Assembly: GCF_016584085.1 (NCBI RefSeq)
Contig: NZ_NRSJ01000001.1
Coordinates: forward strand, 160,001 to 224,000
Direction of reading: 5' to 3'
Origin: Halochromatium glycolicum
GTDB taxonomy: Bacteria > Pseudomonadota > Gammaproteobacteria > Chromatiales > Chromatiaceae
Length of the DNA: 64,000 nucleotides
The notes below the pieces were generated by a model, which saw only the letters and a program-made list of their open reading frames with translations, was not told the DNA's origin and ran no database searches. The position numbers and the translations under genes were made by a program. This document shows, in pieces, positions 59,409-64,000 of this stretch. How positions within the stretch are numbered: the first letter of the stretch is position 1; each line of letters opens with the position of its first letter.

Positions 59409-60296
59409 TCAGCGTGCCGCCTGCAGCGCCGCGATACGCTGCTCGAGCGGTGGATGGCTTGCAAACGCAGCCTTCAGTCCCTGGGCGATCTTCCCGGAGA
59501 TGCCAAACGCTGCGAACTCGCCGGCCGGCAGGTCTTGCGGCTCGTGCACCCGCTGCAATGCCCGCAGTGCGCTGATCATCTTCTCGCGGCCGGCCAGCCG
59601 GGCGCCCCCTGCATCGGCCCGGTACTCGCGGAAGCGCGAGAACCACATCACGATCATCGAGGCCAGGATCGACAGTAGGATCTCGGCGACGATGCTGACG
59701 ACGAAATAGCCGATCCCATAGCCTTCCTCGTTCTTGAACACGACCCGGTCGACCGTGTGGCCGATCACCCGCGCTAGGAAGACGACGAAGGTATTGACCA
59801 CGCCCTGGATCAAGGCCAGCGTCACCATATCGCCATTGGCGACATGGCTGATCTCATGGCCGACCACGGCCTCGATCTCATCCTTGTTCATGTGCTGCAA
59901 TAAGCCGGTGCTGACCGCGACGAGGGCGTCGTTTCGGTTCCAGCCGGTCGCGAAGGCATTCGGATCGGGCTGGTCGAAGATGCCGACCTCGGGCATCTGG
60001 ATGCCGGCCTGCTCGGATTGGCGTCGGACCAGGTCGACGAGCCAATGCTCAAACGGGGTCGAGGGCTGCTCGATGATCTGCACGCCCATCGAGCGCTTGG
60101 CCATCCACTTCGAGATGAACAGCGAGATCAGCGAGCCCGAGAAGCCGATCACCGCGGCGAACACCAGTAAGGCGCCGAGGTTCAGGTCGACGTTGTTCGC
60201 GGCCAATAGCCCGTCGATCCCGAGCAGCCGGAAGACGATGCTGACGACGACCAGCACCGCGATGTTGGTACCCAAGAAGAGCAAGATGCGCATCAT
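59409..60296 (-). CDS. htpX: membrane zinc protease HtpX
   Basis: 295 residues, M48 family. Two N-terminal membrane helices (about 5-25 and 38-62), the zinc site His147-Glu148-His151 in [13 protein letters not shown], and a third ligand glutamate in [14 protein letters not shown]. It helps degrade misfolded inner-membrane proteins together with FtsH. The length matches E. coli HtpX (293). The [16 protein letters not shown] segment is typical. Confidence 0.96.
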   Translation of the reverse strand: MMRILLFLGTNIAVLVVVSIVFRLLGIDGLLAANNVDLNLGALLVFAAVIGFSGSLISLFISKWMAKRSMGVQIIEQPSTPFEHWLVDLVRRQSEQAGIQMPEVGIFDQPDPNAFATGWNRNDALVAVSTGLLQHMNKDEIEAVVGHEISHVANGDMVTLALIQGVVNTFVVFLARVIGHTVDRVVFKNEEGYGIGYFVVSIVAEILLSILASMIVMWFSRFREYRADAGGARLAGREKMISALRALQRVHEPQDLPAGEFAAFGISGKIAQGLKAAFASHPPLEQRIAALQAAR

Positions 60297-60421
60297 TTGC
60301 GTGTGAACCTCATCAGGAAGTTAGAGTCCAGGCGACAAACTGCGCTAAACATGCATCCTGAGCAGGGTCTTGGCAAGAGGTGGTTCGGCGTTGCTGTCGC
60401 CGCGTTGTTCCAAAATGGGGC

Positions 60422-60450
60422 TGGACATCCGAGACCACTCCCCCTATACT
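60422..60450 (+). promoter_or_regulatory. promoter of tRNA-Ala
   Basis: TGGACA (60422-60427), a 17-base spacer, and TATACT (60445-60450). This is a good sigma-70 promoter, with the tRNA starting 17 bases after the -10 element. Confidence 0.65.
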
Positions 60451-60466
60451 TCCCGGCTCGCTCATC

Positions 60467-60542
60467 GGGGCCATAGCTCAGCTGGGAGAGCGCAACACTG
60501 GCAGTGTTGAGGTCGGCGGTTCGATCCCGCCTGGCTCCACCA
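60467..60542 (+). tRNA. tRNA-Ala (anticodon GGC)
   Basis: 76 bases including an encoded CCA. The acceptor stem GGGGCCA pairs with TGGCTCC, the D-arm is GCTCAGCTGGGAGAGC, the anticodon stem CAACA/TGTTG holds loop CTGGCAG (GGC), and the T-arm is GGCGGTTCGATCCCGCC. It reads GCC alanine codons. Confidence 0.96.
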
Positions 60543-60553
60543 AACATGACGAG

Positions 60554-60593
60554 TCCGGCGTCTCCGCAACGCATCTCGGAACGCCGGATTTTT
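60554..60593 (+). terminator. terminator-like hairpin between the two tRNA genes
   Basis: TCCGGCGT (60554-60561) pairs with ACGCCGGA (60581-60588), followed by five T residues. It would end the tRNA-Ala transcript before tRNA-Glu. Confidence 0.7.
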
Positions 60594-60608
60594 ATGTCGA
60601 CCGCCTCT

Positions 60609-60684
60609 GTCCCCATCGTCTAGAGGCCTAGGACACCGCCCTTTCACGGCGGCAACCGGGGTTCGAATCCCCGTGGGGACGCCA
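60609..60684 (+). tRNA. tRNA-Glu (anticodon TTC)
   Basis: 76 bases including CCA. It closely matches bacterial tRNA-Glu: GTCCCCATCGTCTAGAGGCC, anticodon arm CCGCCCTTTCACGGCGG (TTC), T-arm CCGGGGTTCGAATCCCCG. Confidence 0.97.
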
Positions 60685-60693
60685 ACTCGATCA

Positions 60694-60727
60694 AGCGCCT
60701 GCCGACCCTCGGCGGCGCTTTTTCTTT
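60694..60727 (+). terminator. rho-independent terminator after tRNA-Glu
   Basis: AGCGCC-T-GCCGA, loop CCC, then TCGGC-GGCGCT form a near-perfect 11-bp stem with one bulged T, followed by a T-rich tract (TTTTTCTTT). Confidence 0.9.
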
Positions 60728-60824
60728 CCCGGCAACCGCTCGCTAACGCTGGACGCTCAAGCGTTTCCGCCGAGCTTCGCCGTCTATTCGCACCCGATCA
60801 TGACCTCCCTGCGCCGGCTCCGTT

Positions 60825-62245
60825 TCAGGCTTGCGGGTACCGGCCCGGTCCGGGAGCGCCGGGATGATGTCGCTGTGTCTTTGCGGCGTACATCGCACGA
60901 TCAGCGGTGCGGGTTAATGTCTCGCGGTCCTCGCCGTCGTGGGGATGCATGGCGACGCCGATACTCGCTGAGACGGAGACCGTCGCGCCCGATTCGAGCG
61001 CGATCCGGCGCTCAATGGCGGCTCCGATCTTTTCGGCGAGTGCCTGTGCACTCTCGCGGGCGCTTGCGCGCGGCAGCAGAATCATGAACTCATCGCCGCC
61101 GACGCGCGCACCTGTTGCTTGAGGCGGATGCCCGTTTCGAACAAGACCTGATCGCCGGCGCGGTGGCCGAAGCGATCGTTGACCGGCTTGAAACCGTCGA
61201 GGTCGAGGTAGAGTAGAGCGAAATTCTGATCCCCGCGCTCGGCGCGCAGGCACTCCTGATCCAAGCGGTCTTCGAGCATGCGACGGTTCGGGAGCCCCGT
61301 CAGCAGGTCGTAGGTTGCCTGCTCCCAGGCGAAGAGTCTGTCGTCATGCGCGGCGCCGGAGAGGAGCGCGACGGCGACCGACACGGCGAAGATCATCTGG
61401 ATCGCGATCGGTTGGATCGGGTGGGCGGTCCAGGCAACGCTCGCGTGGAGGTAGACCAGGCAGGCGATGCTTGCGACGAGGAAGCCGATGCGGATGCCGT
61501 TGGAGAGGCCGGCGAGGATGATCGGCAGAAAGATCAGCAACGCCATGCTCTGCGTGTCCAGCTGAAGCGCAGCGGGAAGCCAAGCGGCAGCGAGTGCGGT
61601 CCCGGTCGCAACAAGCGTGTAGACGAGATCACGTCCCAAACGATCCCAGCTGAGGTTGGGCCGCTCGCGGCGGGCGATCTTGGTCACCAGCTCGCGCAGC
61701 ATCAGGATCGCCGGCACGCCCATCACGACGCCTGCGAAATCGCCGCCAAGGAACACGATGGCCGTCTCGCCGTTGGCAAGCAGGCCCTGAAACGGCGGGA
61801 TATGCTGAATCAATAGCGCCGAGACCGCACTGGCCGCCAGTGCGACCAATAGGAAGATCGTCGCGGTCTTCAGCGTCACCAGCCGCGAGGCGTGCCTCCA
61901 GATCGGCCGCAGCGCCAGGCCGCCGAGTCCGTAGACCAGGGTTTCGCGCAGCGGATCGATGTAGCCGAACCCGGCAAACGGAAGCCCATAGATGAGCACT
62001 GCCATGCTGCAGATGGCCAGGTAGATCACGGGCAAGTAACCGGCACCCAGCATCATCGTGACCGCGACCGTCACGCCGGCGGGCAGGTAGGCGGCGCTGA
62101 CGTACGTCGTGATCTCGAACACCGCGGCAAGGTGGTTCGCGACCCAGTAGGCAAGCACGATGACCGGCACGGGCAGCATCGCTGCGAGGAGCCGCCGCCA
62201 GTGGAGGTGGGCGAGACGGAAAGACGGGTTGGTGAGTGCGGTCAT
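60825..62245 (-). pseudogene. MASE1-GGDEF diguanylate cyclase-like protein, frameshifted in the GGDEF domain
   Basis: From ATG 62245 (MTALTNPSFRLAHLHWRR) the protein has an eight- to ten-helix MASE1-type membrane sensor (to about residue 300). A GGDEF domain follows: YDLLTGLPNRRMLEDRLDQE, LYLDLDGFKPVNDRFGHRAG. The frame ends at 61082, just before the active site. The missing part continues in another frame as ARVGGDEFMILLPRASARES...SIGVAMHPHDGED down to 60825. A short deletion near 61110-61125 has removed a few residues and shifted the frame. If expressed as two pieces it would not make c-di-GMP. Confidence 0.8.
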
Positions 62246-62409
62246 CGGCAGAGCGTAACCCAGCGAGCGTCTGCGGCGAACGGCGCCAGGGGGATCAGCG
62301 GGCTCGAGTGCCCGGGGCCTTGGCGGGGCCGGATGGCGGCGATCAGAAGGCGGTGGATTGTCGGCGGCCTGCCCGTTCCCTCGCAAGCCCCAGTTCGCAG
62401 GCGTCACAC

Positions 62410-62667
62410 TTGAACCTAGAAACCGCAGTTGACCGCTTAGCCCAGCATGCAACCCTTGCCAATGGTTCCACTGTTGGCGCTTCATGAAGCGCACCCGTGG
62501 GTGACGGCCGCTACGACCACCCGTGCACGCCCCGCGCGGTGCCCAGCGTTGTTACAACGCGTTGAAATAGAGCGACTATTCACCCTCGTTGTGCCTCGCT
62601 GGCCAATTCCCGATCAGGCACGCGGGACGCACCCTGGCGGCCGTCCAACTACGGTTTCTAGGTTGAA
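62410..62667. mobile_element. putative non-autonomous element with 22-bp terminal inverted repeats
   Basis: The ends are inverted copies: TGAACCTAGAAACCGC-GTTG at 62410-62431, and its complement with 20 of 22 positions kept at 62646-62667. The 214-base interior has no convincing gene. It lies just upstream of the broken GGDEF gene and next to the debranching-enzyme remnant. A target-site duplication was not identified. Confidence 0.55.
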
Positions 62668-62696
62668 CTGTCGGTGGGTAGGGCGCCGCTCGGCTA

Positions 62697-62927
62697 GCCG
62701 CGGGCCTGGCGCGCGGCGGATTTTCGGACGCGGCGCTGATGCTGATCGAAGGGCTCTTCAACGCGGCGATCCACTTCGATCTGCACCGGCTGCCGGAACT
62801 GTTCTGCGGCTTCGACCGCAAGCCCGGCCAGGCGCCGGCCCACTATCCGTCGGCCTGTGCACCGTAAGCCTGGGCCAGCGGCGCGGTGTTCATGCTCGTC
62901 GAGACGATGCTCGGGCTGGACTTCTGA
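62697..62927 (+). pseudogene. remnant of an amylo-alpha-1,6-glucosidase (glycogen debranching enzyme) C-terminus
   Basis: Translation gives GFSDAALMLIEGLFNAAIHF, then RLPELFCGFDRKPGQAP and YPSACAP, then a TAA stop, then AWASGAVFMLVETMLGLDF and TGA. This is the C-terminal end of bacterial/archaeal-type debranching enzymes, where the stop replaces the Gln of the usual PQAW. The rest of the gene (several hundred residues) is absent upstream. Confidence 0.65.
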
Positions 62928-63001
62928 GTCGTTCCTTGTTTCAGACGGCTTCGCGCTAGAACCCGCCAGGTTGTTTGAAGGAGTGTTCTCCGTACTGGGC
63001 A

Positions 63002-63355
63002 TTAAGGACGCCTCTTACCGAAAGCTCGGTCGAGCGATCGCCACAGCACCTTATCGACCTTTTTCGCTGCCTGATCAACCCTCGAAACGACATTTCGCTC
63101 GACACTCTTGGCTGTCACCGCTCGCATGAGTGTCTGGAAGTCTTTTTCACTACGCTCACCGGCTCTTCGCAGCCTAACCAGCTTTCCGGTTACATGGCTC
63201 AACGAACGTCTACTTACATCACCCATTGCACGCAGATCGTCCGCAGACTCGGCTTCCCGGTGCAGCAGAAAAGGGTGCGATAATCCTGTCGTTGGCGTCG
63301 ACCGTGATTCAGCCGCTAGGTATCTTGAAACTGCCATCAAAAGCTCCTGTCTCAT
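63002..63355 (-). CDS. small hypothetical protein
   Basis: 117 residues from ATG 63355 (MRQELLMAVSRYLAAESRS). Highly basic and helical at the C-terminus (VSRVDQAAKKVDKVLWRSLD). No family is recognised. Base composition looks less GC-rich than in neighbouring genes. The start is uncertain (63388 is also open), and no strong ribosome-binding site is seen. It lies in a region of gene decay, so it may be a remnant or an acquired orphan. Confidence 0.35.
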   Translation of the reverse strand: MRQELLMAVSRYLAAESRSTPTTGLSHPFLLHREAESADDLRAMGDVSRRSLSHVTGKLVRLRRAGERSEKDFQTLMRAVTAKSVERNVVSRVDQAAKKVDKVLWRSLDRAFGKRRP

Positions 63356-63606
63356 CGGAGATCCCGCACGACTCTCCGGGATCGTCAATTTAGAGATTTC
63401 GCCCCAACATCGCTATGCGCGGCACAGACACCAACTGCAGCACCGCGCTAGGACGAGATTCCTGGCTTGCGCGACTATTCCTCGAGCTTGCCGGTGAAGC
63501 CGACGAGGGGCCAAAGACCATGTCGACGCAGTCTTGGATCGTTCCCGTCGGTCTGCGCGATTCGATGCAGGGCGGGTGAAAGGGCGTCACGCCGCTGAGG
63601 TGATCA

Positions 63607-64000
63607 ATGCGCTCAACGCTTTCAGTCCATTCTCCGGCGCTCGAGGCCCTGATCCCGCCCGAGATCCGCGCCCCGCGCTCGCGTTGGACCCGCGCCCGTT
63701 ACATCGCCGGCCTCGATGCCGAGCGCGACTGCGAGCAGATCGGCTATCTCCTGGCCTCCTACGAGTTTCCTTGGGACACCACCCGTGCGCTGGAGCTCGC
63801 GCTGCTGCGCACCTTCGGGGTCGCGAAGGGCGCGCCGCTGCTCGCGCAAACCGGCGAGCTGACCGAGCGCACCCAGAAGCGCTACGACGATACCGTGCTG
63901 ATCCTCGCCGAGATTCAGGAGAACGGGGTCGATCACCCGCGCGGGCGCGCCGCATTGCGGCGAATGAACACGCAGCACGGCCGCTATTCGATCCCGAACG
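63607..64000 (+). CDS. oxygenase MpaB family (DUF2236) protein, 5' part
   Basis: Open from ATG 63607, after GAGGTG, to the window end (131 codons, no stop). It has the family's conserved N-terminal third: YLLASYEFPWDTTRALELAL, TGEFxxR-like TGELTERTQKRYDDT, and RGRAALRRMNTQHGRYSIPN. Members include MpaB and the haem-dependent latex-clearing Lcp relatives. The function here is unknown because the conserved haem-binding part lies outside the window. Confidence 0.78.
   Translation, partial: MRSTLSVHSPALEALIPPEIRAPRSRWTRARYIAGLDAERDCEQIGYLLASYEFPWDTTRALELALLRTFGVAKGAPLLAQTGELTERTQKRYDDTVLILAEIQENGVDHPRGRAALRRMNTQHGRYSIPN

Noticed and set aside
63415-63579. 54-codon plus-strand frame just before the MpaB-family gene
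   Set aside because: It is too short, has no ribosome-binding site and no recognised similarity. It could be a remnant but cannot be supported.

Overview
This window is a chromosomal segment of a GC-rich gammaproteobacterium. It is most likely a sulfur-oxidising Chromatiales/Chromatiaceae-type organism (inference). The basis is a CsoS1D-type alpha-carboxysome shell protein, a sulfide:quinone-oxidoreductase-like flavoprotein, a cytochrome c4, and typical gammaproteobacterial gene neighbourhoods: def-fmt-rsmB-ntrYX-trkAH divergent from LysM-dprA-smg-topA, and ybbAP divergent from tesA. No photosynthesis gene, prophage, intact insertion sequence or CRISPR array is visible.

Layout. 1-1324: the 3' part of a 23S rRNA, 5S rRNA and the rrn terminator. 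1346-9651: a frameshifted oligopeptidase A gene, then mixed envelope/respiratory genes (CNP1-like protein, gamma carbonic anhydrase family, SCO1, cytochrome c4, an EEP hydrolase, a zinc-ribbon protein, an exported methyltransferase) and a stand-alone csoS1D. 10009-16915: tadA-guaA-guaB on the minus strand, divergent xseA, then a TPR protein and a ferritin-like protein. 17157-27335: an eight-gene minus-strand cluster for translation N-terminal processing, rRNA methylation, the NtrYX-like two-component system and Trk potassium uptake. 27548-33116: the divergent LysM-dprA-smg-topA cluster. 33164-41018: 2OG oxygenase, Cfa-like methyltransferase, SLC13 permease, globin and rmlBAC. 41289-46333: relA, DUF1015, an amino-acid-binding protein and DUF2782. 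46777-52407: ybbP-ybbA/tesA and the SQR-like flavoprotein. 52462-54539: a lipoprotein and rpsF-rpsR-rplI. 54681-60296: odhB, odhA and htpX. 60422-60727: tRNA-Ala(GGC) and tRNA-Glu(TTC). 60825-63606: a decayed stretch with a broken GGDEF gene, a terminal-inverted-repeat element and a debranching-enzyme remnant. 63607-64000: the start of an MpaB/DUF2236-family gene cut by the window edge.

The least expected content is in the spacers. (i) A family of about 87-bp imperfect palindromes with matching ends (four full and several partial copies) repeatedly finishes at the stop codon of a minus-strand gene. (ii) Two copies of a different long palindrome show paired compensatory base changes in their stems. 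(iii) A 15-bp tandem array lies just upstream of the ribosomal rpsF promoter. (iv) csoS1D stands alone, outside any visible cso operon. Several genes carry apparent lesions (prlC and GGDEF frameshifts, a nonsense codon in the debranching-enzyme fragment), which could be real decay or assembly errors.
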